Positions 25,982-34,400 of a stretch of 64,000 nt of DNA are shown piece after piece (positions within the stretch are counted from its first letter, which is position 1; each line of letters opens with the position of its first letter). This stretch comes from Butyricimonas faecalis (lineage in GTDB: Bacteria > Bacteroidota > Bacteroidia > Bacteroidales > Marinifilaceae): NCBI RefSeq assembly GCF_003991565.1, contig NZ_CP032819.1:4861406-4925405 (forward strand). The letters are read 5' to 3'. The notes under the pieces were generated by a model, which made no database searches, was not told where the DNA came from, and worked only from the letters and a program-made list of their open reading frames with translations. Made by a program: the position numbers and the translations under genes.

Positions 25982-26950
25982 ATGACAACTTATAATTACA
26001 ACAGCGAGTTGGTTAAAGCCATGAATGAAAAATTACCGAATGGTACTAATTTGGCGAATACGCTAATAGATATCTTATATTTAGGTAAAGAGGCTGTCTA
26101 TCGTAGATTACGGGGAGAAGTACCTTTTACGTTAGCGGAGGCTGCCGCAATCTCTCGGAAAATGGGTGTGTCGTTGGATAAACTGGCTGAAACAAATGTG
26201 AGTTCGAATGCAATATTTGATCTGAACATTGTACGTCAAACCGATCCATTGGAAACCTATTATTCTATCGTGGATAATTACGTGAAGATTTTCCGGGATT
26301 TGAACCATGACCCATCTTCGAAACTTTGTTCTGCCTCGAACATCATTCCTCAGACTTTTTACTTAAAATATGAACTTTTGTCTAAATTTAGAATGTTCAA
26401 GTGGATGTATCAGTTTGAAAAGATTGATATAGAGAAGCATTTCGAGGATATGGAGATCGAGGATAAATTCTTGGAAAAACAGAGAGAATTTGTGCGGGAG
26501 TCTCAGAAGTTTCCGTACACAGAGTATATATGGGATAATAAATTGTTTATTTATCTGATCAATGACATCAGGTATTTTGCCAGCATACATCTGATCTCCC
26601 AAGAATATGTTCAGAAATTGAAAAGGGAGTTGCTCCAGTTGCTCCATGAGCTGGAAGAGATTGCCACGAGAGGAATATTCAAAACGGGACAGGAGGTCTT
26701 TATATATATATCTAATATAAACTTCGAAGCCACCTATAGTTATATGGCGTCTTCTGCCTATCATATCAGTTTGGTCCGGGTTTTTGCGATTAATTCTTTT
26801 GCGACGCGTGACGAGCAAGTTTTTAACAGTATGAAAGAATGGATTTATTCGTTGAAGAAATTTTCCACGTTAATATCCCAAAGCGGGGAGATGCAACGTA
26901 TTAAATTCTTTAAAACACAACGGGAAATCGTTGAAGGTTTGTGTATTTAG
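25982..26950 (+). CDS. HTH regulator with helical sensor domain, paralogue A
   Basis: A 322-residue cytosolic protein. The N-terminal 65 residues resemble an XRE/BetR-type helix-turn-helix: GKEAVYRRLRGEVPFTLAEA then AAISRKMGVSLDKL. The remaining 250 residues are helical, with no known ligand motif, and end with the conserved STLISQSGEMQRIKFF. A second copy (27580-28539) shares both domains, and an HU gene lies between the two. I do not recognise a named family. It is probably a transcription regulator whose large C-terminal part senses a ligand or partner, but its target is unknown. Confidence 0.75.
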   Translation: MTTYNYNSELVKAMNEKLPNGTNLANTLIDILYLGKEAVYRRLRGEVPFTLAEAAAISRKMGVSLDKLAETNVSSNAIFDLNIVRQTDPLETYYSIVDNYVKIFRDLNHDPSSKLCSASNIIPQTFYLKYELLSKFRMFKWMYQFEKIDIEKHFEDMEIEDKFLEKQREFVRESQKFPYTEYIWDNKLFIYLINDIRYFASIHLISQEYVQKLKRELLQLLHELEEIATRGIFKTGQEVFIYISNINFEATYSYMASSAYHISLVRVFAINSFATRDEQVFNSMKEWIYSLKKFSTLISQSGEMQRIKFFKTQREIVEGLCI

Positions 26951-27301
26951 GTTAGTGCTGTTTTTGAAAATGTATTTCCATTTTTGTTTCGATTAATGAA
27001 ATTTCTATCAGAAGTAAAAACTATTTGTTGCATAAAATAAATTAAAATATAAATATAGTACGATATTAGAAAGTTGGTATATTGTTGATACCCTGAATGT
27101 AGCACAGAATTATGAAGAATATACTTCATATTTGTACCGTTTAGTGAGCGAGATATCGCTTGTATGGTATGAATTTTAAACGTGCAAATCAATGGGACAA
27201 AAATACAATTATAATTCGAGCCGCATCTGGTGATTATTCGCCGGGTGCGGCTTCGTGATATGTAACATAAACTCTATTTATTAATTTAAAAACCATTTAC
27301 G
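26951..27301. other. Gap between paralogue A and the HU gene
   Basis: This 351-bp AT-rich gap holds no convincing gene. A GC-rich hairpin lies at 27220-27251, about 50 bp before the HU start codon. Confidence 0.5.
27220..27251. terminator. Hairpin upstream of the HU gene
   Basis: GCCGCATCTGG (27220-27230) pairs with CCGGGTGCGGC (27241-27251), 11 bp with two G-T pairs and a 10-nt loop. There is no T-run on the plus strand, so it may be a late terminator for paralogue A or a leader element of the HU gene. Confidence 0.4.
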
Positions 27302-27565
27302 ATGAACAAACGAGAATTAATTGAAAAAGTGGCCGAAAAAAACGGAACTAGTAAGGTGGAAGCAGCTAAAGCTGTAAACGCTGTGATCAGGACAATGGCT
27401 GAAACATTGAAAAAAGGAGAAAAGATATCCTTGTTGAAACTGGGTTCTTTTACTATCAGAGAACGTAAGGAGCGCAACGGTTATAACCCGAATAGCAAGG
27501 AGAACATGGTAATTCCGGCTAAGAAAGTAGTTAAGTTTTCTATAGGTAAATACTTTTTTGATTAA
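27302..27565 (+). CDS. HU-family DNA-binding protein
   Basis: An 87-residue histone-like protein starting MNKRELIEKVAEKNGTSK, with the helical dimerisation part (residues 1-45) and the beta-arm region around KLGSFTIRERKERNGYNP. The arm tip is short (ENMVIPAKKVVKFSIG), as in many Bacteroidetes HU homologues. HU bends and compacts DNA as a dimer. It lies between two paralogous HTH genes, 14 bp before the second, and is probably co-transcribed with it. Confidence 0.92.
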   Translation: MNKRELIEKVAEKNGTSKVEAAKAVNAVIRTMAETLKKGEKISLLKLGSFTIRERKERNGYNPNSKENMVIPAKKVVKFSIGKYFFD

Positions 27566-27579
27566 GGAATGATACCCCT

Positions 27580-28539
27580 ATGAAGAAAGCCGTGGTAAAT
27601 GAATTCATCAGCACGATGCGCGAGGTTACCCCTAAAGGGGGTAATCTTGCTAATATTCTTATGGATATATTGTGCATGAGTAAGGAGGCAATTTATCGGA
27701 GATTGAGGGGAGAGGTGGCTTTTACGTTCAGTGAGGTTGCGATCATTGCCAATCAGTTGGGCATATCGTTAGATAGGATTATCGGTAACAGTATGTCCGG
27801 AGGGGCAATGTTTGATCTGAACGTGCTTGATCTTGCAGATCCCATGGATACCTATTACGAGATTCTGATGCGTTACCAGAGGCTTTTCCGTTATGTGAAG
27901 GCTGACCCGACGACGGAGTTCGTGACTGCATCGAACACGATTCCCTATACCTTTTACGCCCCTTACGAACATTTGTCAAAGTTCCGGATTGGCAGGTGGT
28001 TATACCAGAACGAACACTTGAGAACTCCCACCTCCTTGTCCGATGTCGTTCTTCCAGAAAAATTAGTAAAAGTTCAGAAAGAATTAATTGAAGATTTAAG
28101 GCTCGTCAAGAAGACTTGCTTTATCTTAGATGAAAATCTCTTCACTTCGTTCGTTAAAGAAATCAAGTATTTCTCTGAATTGGGACTGGTTTCAACGACA
28201 GACGTGCAGGACATGAAAAAGGAGTTATACCAGCTTTTACACGAGTTGGAAATATTGTCTGAAAAAGGATCGTTCCACAATGGAAACAGCTTGTCGGTTT
28301 ATCTTTCTAACGTAAATTTTGAAGCGACGTATAGTTATGTGGAAAAAGTCGGATTCCAGATATGCTTTTTACGGGTTTATTCGATTAATTCGATGAATTC
28401 ACGAGATAGTAAAATGTGTGATTACCAGAAAAAATGGATTCATTCATTGAAGAGACATTCCACGCTGATCTCACAGAGTGGCGAGATACAGAGGATGATG
28501 TTTTTTAATGAGCAAAAGAAAATAATAGATGCCTTGTAA
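27580..28539 (+). CDS. HTH regulator with helical sensor domain, paralogue B
   Basis: A 319-residue paralogue of the gene at 25982. Shared features include GNLANILMDILCMSKEAIYRRLRGEV at the N-terminus (HTH region), FDLNVLDLADPMDTYYEIL, YLSNVNFEATYSYVE and the terminal STLISQSGEIQRMMFF. Identity is moderate, so the duplication is not recent. The start lies 14 bp after the HU stop, so it is likely co-expressed with HU. Function is unknown beyond probable DNA binding. Confidence 0.75.
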   Translation: MKKAVVNEFISTMREVTPKGGNLANILMDILCMSKEAIYRRLRGEVAFTFSEVAIIANQLGISLDRIIGNSMSGGAMFDLNVLDLADPMDTYYEILMRYQRLFRYVKADPTTEFVTASNTIPYTFYAPYEHLSKFRIGRWLYQNEHLRTPTSLSDVVLPEKLVKVQKELIEDLRLVKKTCFILDENLFTSFVKEIKYFSELGLVSTTDVQDMKKELYQLLHELEILSEKGSFHNGNSLSVYLSNVNFEATYSYVEKVGFQICFLRVYSINSMNSRDSKMCDYQKKWIHSLKRHSTLISQSGEIQRMMFFNEQKKIIDAL

Positions 28540-28560
28540 TATGAACGTATAAAAGTATTT

Positions 28561-28590
28561 TATTAACGGCAGCCTAAACTGCCGTTAATA
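28561..28590. terminator. Bidirectional terminator
   Basis: TATTAACGGCAG (28561-28572) and CTGCCGTTAATA (28579-28590) form a perfect 12-bp stem with a 6-nt loop between two convergent genes. Confidence 0.85.
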
Positions 28591-28623
28591 TTATCCGAAG
28601 AACACCTGTAACTGTTGACTTTG

Positions 28624-29154
28624 TTATTCCTTCAGCGCTGCAATTACTTGTGGCATCATCATCCAAATCGTGTTTTCTGTTTGGGCGGTGTAGAAGTTGC
28701 TTTCGATTTCGAATTTCTCGTCGGTAGCTTTTGCATGTTGGATGGCCGGTTTAGCAAGAGGATGAATAGCGACTTTCTTGCCGGTGGCAATACCAACAGA
28801 GTCAAACATCATGGCTGCGGCGCAGTGACCGATCATGATTTTACCCGTGTCTCCGAAAGTTTTGATCACGGCTAACATATCTTGATTGTAAGGTTTTCCG
28901 GCGTTTTCCCCGAATTTAGGTACTGCATCACCACAGCCGAACACAAGAGCGTCGAACTCATCCTCGTGTCCTTTCAAATGGGCAATCACGTCGTCAGCTA
29001 CAAGAGCGATGCCGGAATTCGTTTTGATCTCTTTCGTGTCTGCCACTGCAAATACTTTATAGGAAATGCCATTTTCGAAAAATGCTTCCAAATACTGGAA
29101 TAAACCGAATCCGTTTACCGGATTAACAGCCAATACGGCTACTTTTTTTGCCAT
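28624..29154 (-). CDS. DJ-1/PfpI family protein
   Basis: A 176-residue single-domain protein of the class I glutamine amidotransferase-like superfamily. The nucleophile elbow is IGHCAAAMMFD near residues 107-117, with the cysteine at the usual place, and the N-terminal strand VAVLAVNPVNGFGLFQYLEAF is typical. Family members act as proteases, glyoxalases, chaperones or redox sensors, and the sequence does not decide which. It is divergent from an HxlR regulator gene, which suggests control by that regulator and a role in electrophile or redox stress. Confidence 0.8.
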   Translation of the reverse strand: MAKKVAVLAVNPVNGFGLFQYLEAFFENGISYKVFAVADTKEIKTNSGIALVADDVIAHLKGHEDEFDALVFGCGDAVPKFGENAGKPYNQDMLAVIKTFGDTGKIMIGHCAAAMMFDSVGIATGKKVAIHPLAKPAIQHAKATDEKFEIESNFYTAQTENTIWMMMPQVIAALKE

Positions 29155-29263
29155 GAGTATAATTTTTTAGTTAAACAATAGTTCTCTAAAGTAAGTTTAT
29201 TACTTTTGTTTAGCAAATGTATGCTATTTGATGTGTATAAACAAGAACGAACTTATAGATAAG

Positions 29264-29285
29264 ATAGTTACACGAAGATAACTAT
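29264..29285. promoter_or_regulatory. Inverted repeat in the hxlR/DJ-1 divergent region
   Basis: ATAGTTA (29264-29270) and TAACTAT (29279-29285) are perfect arms with an 8-bp centre, 35 bp before hxlR. This is the kind of site an HxlR dimer binds. A -7-like TACTTTTG lies at 29201. Confidence 0.45.
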
Positions 29286-29319
29286 TATTGATATTAAACC
29301 ATATATAACGAAGAAAAAA

Positions 29320-29673
29320 ATGAAAAATTTTTACTCGAACGATAATTGCCCTATTCGTGATGTATTGAGTCGCTTGGGTGACAAGTGGTCAATGCTTGTT
29401 TTGGTAACGTTGAAGGCGAATGGAACCATGCGATTTTGCGATATTCATAAAACGATTGCCGACATATCACAGCGTATGCTGACGGTTACCTTGCGGACGC
29501 TGGAAACCGATGGGCTAATTTCGAGAAAAGTATATGCTGAAGTACCGCCGAGAGTGGAATATCAGCTCACGGACTTGGGCGAGAGCCTGATGCCGCGGGT
29601 ACAGGTGCTGGTGGATTGGGCATTGGAACATATGGGTGAAATCATGAAACACCGGGAAGTGATGATGAAATAA
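29320..29673 (+). CDS. HxlR-family transcription regulator
   Basis: A 117-residue winged-helix protein with the HxlR pattern: CPIRDVLSRLGDKWSMLVL (the single cysteine in the first helix is a common redox or electrophile sensor), FCDIHKTIADISQRMLTVTLRTLE as recognition part, and RVEYQLTDLGESL as the wing. It is encoded divergently from the DJ-1-like gene, with an inverted repeat between them, so it most likely regulates that gene and itself. Confidence 0.9.
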   Translation: MKNFYSNDNCPIRDVLSRLGDKWSMLVLVTLKANGTMRFCDIHKTIADISQRMLTVTLRTLETDGLISRKVYAEVPPRVEYQLTDLGESLMPRVQVLVDWALEHMGEIMKHREVMMK

Positions 29674-29749
29674 TCAATTATGGAGTGTCAACTTGGAGAA
29701 ACGCATGTGGGGATGTTTTGGAATCATGTTCAGGTGCGTTCTGTTTTTT

Positions 29750-29764
29750 TGCAATTTAGTTGCA
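29750..29764 (+). promoter_or_regulatory. Fur-family operator candidate before the metal efflux operon
   Basis: TGCAA-TTTAG-TTGCA is an inverted repeat with 5-bp arms and a 5-bp spacer, 44 bp before the ATPase start. The operon contains its own Fur-family regulator, which is the natural ligand for such a site. Confidence 0.5.
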
Positions 29765-29807
29765 CGAAATGAATTGTAATTTCACGAAAAATTAAAACGG
29801 TAGAATA

Positions 29808-31685
29808 ATGAAAAAATATAGTGCAGAATTGATTTCCTTCGGGCTGCTAGTTTGCGGAATTGGTTTGTCTTTGGGAAATGTCGTCTGGTTCCAGACGGGA
29901 ATCGTGCGATTGGTCTGGTATCTGGTAGCTTTTATTCCGGTAGGATTTCCTGTGTTGAAAGAGGTCGTGGAGCGCTTGCGGGAGAGAGAATACTTTAACG
30001 AGTTCATGTTGATGTCTTTGGCTGCCATCGGGGCTTTTTATATCGGGGAATATCCGGAAGGTGTGGCCGTGATGTTATTTTATTCCATTGGGGAGAAATT
30101 CCAAGATAGTGCGGTGAGTCGGGCTCGGTCGAATATTCGCTCGTTGCTAGATGTGCGTCCGGAACGGGCAACGGTTATACGGGATGGGCATGATGTAATC
30201 GAGAAACCCGAACGAATAAGTGTTGGAGAGATTATCGAAATTAAAGTTGGGGAACGGGTTCCGTTGGACGGGACGATGCTGGGAGACGTGGCGGCTTTTA
30301 ACACGGCGGCTTTGACTGGAGAGAGCGTACCGAGAAACATCCGAACGGGAGAGACCGTGCTGGCTGGGATGATCGTGACTGACCGGGTCGTGAGGGTAAA
30401 GGTGACCAAGTCCTATAATCAGAGTGCCTTGGCTCGTATTCTGGAAATGGTGCAGAATGCTTCCGAGCGTAAGGCTCCGGCGGAACTCTTTATCCGGAAA
30501 TTTGCCCGGGTTTATACGCCTGTAGTCTCGGGATTGGCGGTGTTGATCGTGTTGATTCCGTGGATCGTGTCGTGGGTGCAGCCGGACTTCTCTTTCATGT
30601 TGAATGATTGGCTGTATCGGGCTCTCGTGTTTCTGGTAATATCTTGCCCGTGTGCGTTGGTGGTTAGTATTCCACTGGGGTATTTCGGGGGAATCGGAGC
30701 GGCATCCCGTCAGGGCATCCTTTTTAAAGGAGGAAATTATCTGGATGCGATCACGAAGATTAACACGGTCATTTTTGACAAAACCGGGACGTTGACGAAA
30801 GGTGTATTCGAGGTGCAACAGGTTTGGGTGCGGGATGGGTTTACCGAAGAAGAGGTGATTCGGATAATTGCTTCTGTCGAAAGTCGGAGTAATCACCCGA
30901 TAGCCAAGGCAATCGGGCAGTACGCCAACTCCCGCCAAGTTGCCATCCGGCGGGACATGGAGGTCTTCGAGTTGGCAGGTTACGGCTTGAAAGCGTTTAT
31001 TGATGGGAAAGAAGTACTGGTGGGAAATGCCCGTTTGCTGGATAAGTACGGGATCTCGTTTCCGTCCGAACTGACCAAGGTCTCCGAAACGCTTGTTGCG
31101 TGTGCGGTAAATGGGGTGTATGTTGGTCACTTGTTGTTGGCAGATACCGTGAAAGAAGATGCTAAAGAAGCCGTTGCGGCATTAAAAAGATTAAATATTG
31201 ATAATATTCAAATATTATCGGGAGATAAACAAACAATTGTTTCTAAATTAGCAGGGTATTTAGGCGTGGATGAGGCTTATGGAGATTTGTTGCCCGAAGG
31301 CAAGGTGGCCCATGTGGAGACATTGAAGAGCGATTCGGAGAGACGTGTTGCTTTCGTGGGCGATGGAATTAATGATGCCCCGGTGCTTGCCTTGAGTGAT
31401 GTGGGTGTAGCCATGGGTGGTTTGGGAAGTGATGCAGCCATTGAGATTGCGGATGTGGTTCTCCAAACGGATCAGCCTAGTAGGTTGGCTATGGCAATTC
31501 GGATCGGGAAAGAGACTCGTCGGATCATCTGGCAGAACATCACGCTGGCTTTCGGGGTGAAGTTGATCGTGCTAATATTGGGAGCCGGGGGACTTGCCAC
31601 TATGTGGGAAGCCGTGTTTGCTGATGTCGGGGTGGCCTTGTTGGCCATACTGAATGCGATAAGAATACAGAGACGAGTAAGATAA
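29808..31685 (+). CDS. P1B-type heavy-metal efflux ATPase without HMA domain
   Basis: A 625-residue inner-membrane metal pump. Visible motifs: the actuator loop LTGESVP near residue 165, the transmembrane metal site SCPCAL near 280, the phosphorylation site DKTGTLTKG near 324, the P1B-specific SNHPIAKA near 363, and GDGINDAPVLA near 523. The CPC site and the two ATPase helper motifs fit the Zn/Cd/Pb export group. The protein begins directly with membrane helices and lacks the N-terminal HMA domain. That domain is encoded separately at 32138, two genes downstream. Confidence 0.92.
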   Translation: MKKYSAELISFGLLVCGIGLSLGNVVWFQTGIVRLVWYLVAFIPVGFPVLKEVVERLREREYFNEFMLMSLAAIGAFYIGEYPEGVAVMLFYSIGEKFQDSAVSRARSNIRSLLDVRPERATVIRDGHDVIEKPERISVGEIIEIKVGERVPLDGTMLGDVAAFNTAALTGESVPRNIRTGETVLAGMIVTDRVVRVKVTKSYNQSALARILEMVQNASERKAPAELFIRKFARVYTPVVSGLAVLIVLIPWIVSWVQPDFSFMLNDWLYRALVFLVISCPCALVVSIPLGYFGGIGAASRQGILFKGGNYLDAITKINTVIFDKTGTLTKGVFEVQQVWVRDGFTEEEVIRIIASVESRSNHPIAKAIGQYANSRQVAIRRDMEVFELAGYGLKAFIDGKEVLVGNARLLDKYGISFPSELTKVSETLVACAVNGVYVGHLLLADTVKEDAKEAVAALKRLNIDNIQILSGDKQTIVSKLAGYLGVDEAYGDLLPEGKVAHVETLKSDSERRVAFVGDGINDAPVLALSDVGVAMGGLGSDAAIEIADVVLQTDQPSRLAMAIRIGKETRRIIWQNITLAFGVKLIVLILGAGGLATMWEAVFADVGVALLAILNAIRIQRRVR

Positions 31686-31692
31686 GAAGTTT

Positions 31693-32121
31693 ATGGACGA
31701 GAAGGTATATTTGGAAAAACTGGAAAAGCGGGAGATCAAACCAACGGCCATGCGCCTATTGATTCTGAAAGCGATGACCCGCTTTACCCGGGCGTTTAGC
31801 CTGCTGGACCTGGAGACTGAATTGGATACCGTGGATAAATCAACGATATTCCGGACGATAAACCTATTTTTGGACCACCATTTGATTCACGAAATTGATG
31901 ATGGTTCCGGTTCGTTGAAATATTCGGTATGTAGTAATGAATGCACCTGTTCTATCGATGATCTCCATGCTCATTTCTATTGTCGGAATTGCCACAAAAC
32001 CTTTTGTTTAAGAAAAATTCACGTACCCACGGTGGCCTTGCCCGGTGATTTTACGTTAGAAAGTATAAACTACGTGTTGAAAGGCCTATGTGCCGAATGT
32101 TCTTCACGGGTGGAATCGTAA
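31693..32121 (+). CDS. Fur-family metal-responsive repressor
   Basis: A 142-residue Fur-superfamily protein with an N-terminal winged helix (KPTAMRLLILKAMTRF, DKSTIFRTINLFLDHHLIHE) and a C-terminal dimerisation domain. The domain carries the structural zinc pairs CRNC (HFYCRNCHKTFCL) and CAEC (GLCAECSSR). Its place 7 bp after the metal ATPase indicates a Zur- or zinc-export-like regulator of the same operon. The exact metal cannot be read from the sequence. Confidence 0.9.
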   Translation: MDEKVYLEKLEKREIKPTAMRLLILKAMTRFTRAFSLLDLETELDTVDKSTIFRTINLFLDHHLIHEIDDGSGSLKYSVCSNECTCSIDDLHAHFYCRNCHKTFCLRKIHVPTVALPGDFTLESINYVLKGLCAECSSRVES

Positions 32122-32137
32122 TTAAAATAAATAAAGT

Positions 32138-32347
32138 ATGAAAACAAGTAAATTTAAAACTACCGCTAAATGTGGCGGTTGCGTTGCAAGAATTAGCGAG
32201 ATGTTGGATAAAGCGGTCTCCCGCGATCGGTGGAATATAGATCTTTCCACTCCCGACCGGGTACTGACTATTACTTCCGATTTGTCAGATGATCAGGTAA
32301 TCGAACTGGTAAAAGAAGCCGGGTTCAAGGCTGAGAAATTGGGGTAG
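32138..32347 (+). CDS. Stand-alone HMA metallochaperone domain
   Basis: A 69-residue single-domain protein with the metal-binding loop KCGGCVARI (cysteines 12 and 15) and a ferredoxin-like fold pattern ending VKEAGFKAEKLG. It is the size of CopZ-type metallochaperones. Because the ATPase of the same operon lacks an HMA domain, this protein probably supplies metal to it, or senses metal, as a separate polypeptide. Confidence 0.88.
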   Translation: MKTSKFKTTAKCGGCVARISEMLDKAVSRDRWNIDLSTPDRVLTITSDLSDDQVIELVKEAGFKAEKLG

Positions 32348-32376
32348 GATTCAGTATAAGTATTGATAGAAAGTAC

Positions 32377-32583
32377 TTATACCACCTTCACGCTTTGTCC
32401 CAGAGCGGTGATGATTTCCCCTTTGGTAATTTTAGCCCGTTTGCGGAATTCGGGTTCTCCGTTGCGGGTCACCTCTCCATTCTCCACGAGAATCTTTGCC
32501 ATAGCGCCACTTTCAGCGATGTGAGTGGCTTTTAGCAACTTAATTAATTCAATATATTCGGTGTCTATTTCAAACGTGATCAT
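32377..32583 (-). CDS. S4-domain RNA-binding protein (YbcJ-like)
   Basis: A 68-residue protein that is little more than an S4 domain: IELIKLLKATHIAESGAMAKIL, then VTRNGEPEFRKRAKITKGEII. The glycine-rich turn and RKRAKI stretch match the YbcJ/RqcP-like small S4 proteins, which bind structured RNA, often on the ribosome. It is convergent with the metal operon and divergent from the porin gene. Confidence 0.88.
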   Translation of the reverse strand: MITFEIDTEYIELIKLLKATHIAESGAMAKILVENGEVTRNGEPEFRKRAKITKGEIITALGQSVKVV

Positions 32584-32662
32584 AGTATCTGCATTTTGGA
32601 TACAAAGGTAACCAATTTTTGTTGCATACCGTAAAGTAGAAACAACTTAAGGTGTTGAATGT

Positions 32663-32670
32663 TATTTTTG
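32663..32670 (+). promoter_or_regulatory. -7 promoter element of the FadL-like gene
   Basis: TATTTTTG matches TAnnTTTG, 77 bp before the start codon. No clear -33 box is seen. Confidence 0.45.
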
Positions 32671-32746
32671 CGCCTTAAAATTTAGAAAATAATGATGAGA
32701 TTGTTTTAATGATTTGATCGTTAAGTAATAATGTAAAAAAGATTCT

Positions 32747-34207
32747 ATGAAGAGATTAGTCATTGTAGTATTGGCTTCTATTTTAAGCATGACGGTTTTT
32801 GCCGAAGGATACCAAGTCAATTTGTTAAGCACGAAACAGACCGGGATGGGACACGTGGGAACCGGGATGAAATTGGGTGCGGAGAGTATGCATTTTAATC
32901 CGGCAGGATTGGCGTTTTTGCGTACTAATATGGATTATTCACTGGGTATATCTGCTATCATGGCCAAGGCTAAATATAGTTACGATGGCTATTCAGCCAA
33001 GACGGATAACCCGGTAGGAACGCCGTTATATGCTTATGCTGGTTTTAAAATTTACGAAAATCTGGCTGCCGGTATTAGTTTGACCACTCCTTACGGAAAC
33101 TCTTTGAAGTGGCCGAAGAACTGGGCCGGGGCAGGATTGATTCAAGATATTAGCTTGAAATCATACGTGATTCAACCTACACTTTCTTACAAGATCACGG
33201 ATCGTTTGAGTATTGGAGTCGGGTTGCAGTTGGCCTGGGGAAACGTGAATCTTTCCAGAGCTTTGATGAGCGCCGGTGATTTGCAAAGAATAGGAGCGGA
33301 GTTTGAGAGTTTCTTGCCCTTGTTGGCAAGTGTGCCCTCGAATGTAATTTCGGATGCGGATAAACAGGCAATGCAAGAGATGGTTGCATCAATGAAAAAT
33401 GCAGAGGTTCCGCCTGCTTACGCTCGTCTGGAAGGAAATGCGCACATGAGAGTCGGTTTTAACGTGGGAATCATGTATGACGTGTGCGATCAGGTGACTG
33501 TTGGTTTGTCTTATCGTTCCAAAATCAAAATGCGGGTAAAAGAAGGGGAGGCTTCCTTAAATTATGCCAACCGTCGTATTGAAGATTTGTTTACCAATAT
33601 GGAAGATTTGCTTGCAAAATATGGTCCGATGTTGAATCAGCTACTGGGAGTGACGGTTCCGAATATCTCTATTCCCAAGTATGATGAGGGATCTTTTCGT
33701 GCAGAATTACCCTTGCCTTCCAACACGACATTGGGTGTAAGTTATCGTCCCACGGATCGTTGGGAACTGGCGTTAGATTTACAGTACGTGGGGTGGAATG
33801 CTTACGATTCTTTGAACGTGCATTTTAATGAGGCTGAATTGGGTATAGCACCGATTAAAGCAGAGAAAAATTATAAAAACTCAATGACTTACCGTATCGG
33901 GGCGAGCTATAAGACGACGGATCGTTTAGTGTTACGTGCCGGTGTATATTATGATCAAAGTCCGATTCGTAAGAAATTGTACAACCCGGAAACTCCAGGG
34001 ATGAACAAATTAGGACTCTCTGCCGGATTGACTTTCGAACCTTACAAAGGTTTGCAATTTGATGTGGCATTCCTTTACATTCAAGGATTTAGCCAACATG
34101 GGAAGTACCCGTACAAGAACGTGGTCACGGGAGAGGATGAAATGTTCGAGGGAAAATATAAATCTACGGCGTTCTCTCCGTCTATCGGTATTTCTTATCG
34201 GTTCTAA
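32747..34207 (+). CDS. OmpP1/FadL-type outer membrane transport protein
   Basis: A 486-residue beta-barrel porin with a signal peptide (residues 1-19, ending VFAEG) and the FadL-family N-terminus GYQVNLLSTKQTGMGHVGTG and MHFNPAGLAFL (NPA motif). It ends with the outer-membrane signature ISYRF. Members carry hydrophobic compounds such as fatty acids or aromatics across the outer membrane. The gene is monocistronic, bounded by its own promoter and terminator. Confidence 0.92.
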   Translation: MKRLVIVVLASILSMTVFAEGYQVNLLSTKQTGMGHVGTGMKLGAESMHFNPAGLAFLRTNMDYSLGISAIMAKAKYSYDGYSAKTDNPVGTPLYAYAGFKIYENLAAGISLTTPYGNSLKWPKNWAGAGLIQDISLKSYVIQPTLSYKITDRLSIGVGLQLAWGNVNLSRALMSAGDLQRIGAEFESFLPLLASVPSNVISDADKQAMQEMVASMKNAEVPPAYARLEGNAHMRVGFNVGIMYDVCDQVTVGLSYRSKIKMRVKEGEASLNYANRRIEDLFTNMEDLLAKYGPMLNQLLGVTVPNISIPKYDEGSFRAELPLPSNTTLGVSYRPTDRWELALDLQYVGWNAYDSLNVHFNEAELGIAPIKAEKNYKNSMTYRIGASYKTTDRLVLRAGVYYDQSPIRKKLYNPETPGMNKLGLSAGLTFEPYKGLQFDVAFLYIQGFSQHGKYPYKNVVTGEDEMFEGKYKSTAFSPSIGISYRF

Positions 34208-34233
34208 TCAAGTGTTATGTGTATATGAATGAG

Positions 34234-34259
34234 AGGCGGCGTTTATCGCTGCCTTTTGT
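34234..34259 (+). terminator. Terminator of the FadL-like gene
   Basis: AGGCGGCG (34234-34241) pairs with CGCTGCCT (34247-34254), 8 bp with one G-T pair, and is followed by TTTGTT. Confidence 0.75.
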
Positions 34260-34374
34260 TATTATTGAATGGTCACTTACTGCTTTGACCACATCCCCAT
34301 GAATAGGGGTCAGCATAGGTAAATTTAATCATATATAGGGATTTACAGGTATTATCCGGGGAGCTATCTTTGTC

Positions 34375-34382
34375 ATGTATAA
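34375..34382 (+). promoter_or_regulatory. -7 promoter element of the flavodoxin gene
   Basis: TATCTTTG matches TAnnTTTG, 18 bp before the start codon, which gives a very short leader. Confidence 0.55.
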
Positions 34383-34400
34383 AATAAATAATACATCGAG

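Noticed and set aside
26947..27192. 81-codon minus-strand frame between paralogue A and HU
   Set aside because: Composition is not protein-like, and the frame has no supporting start signal or neighbour logic.
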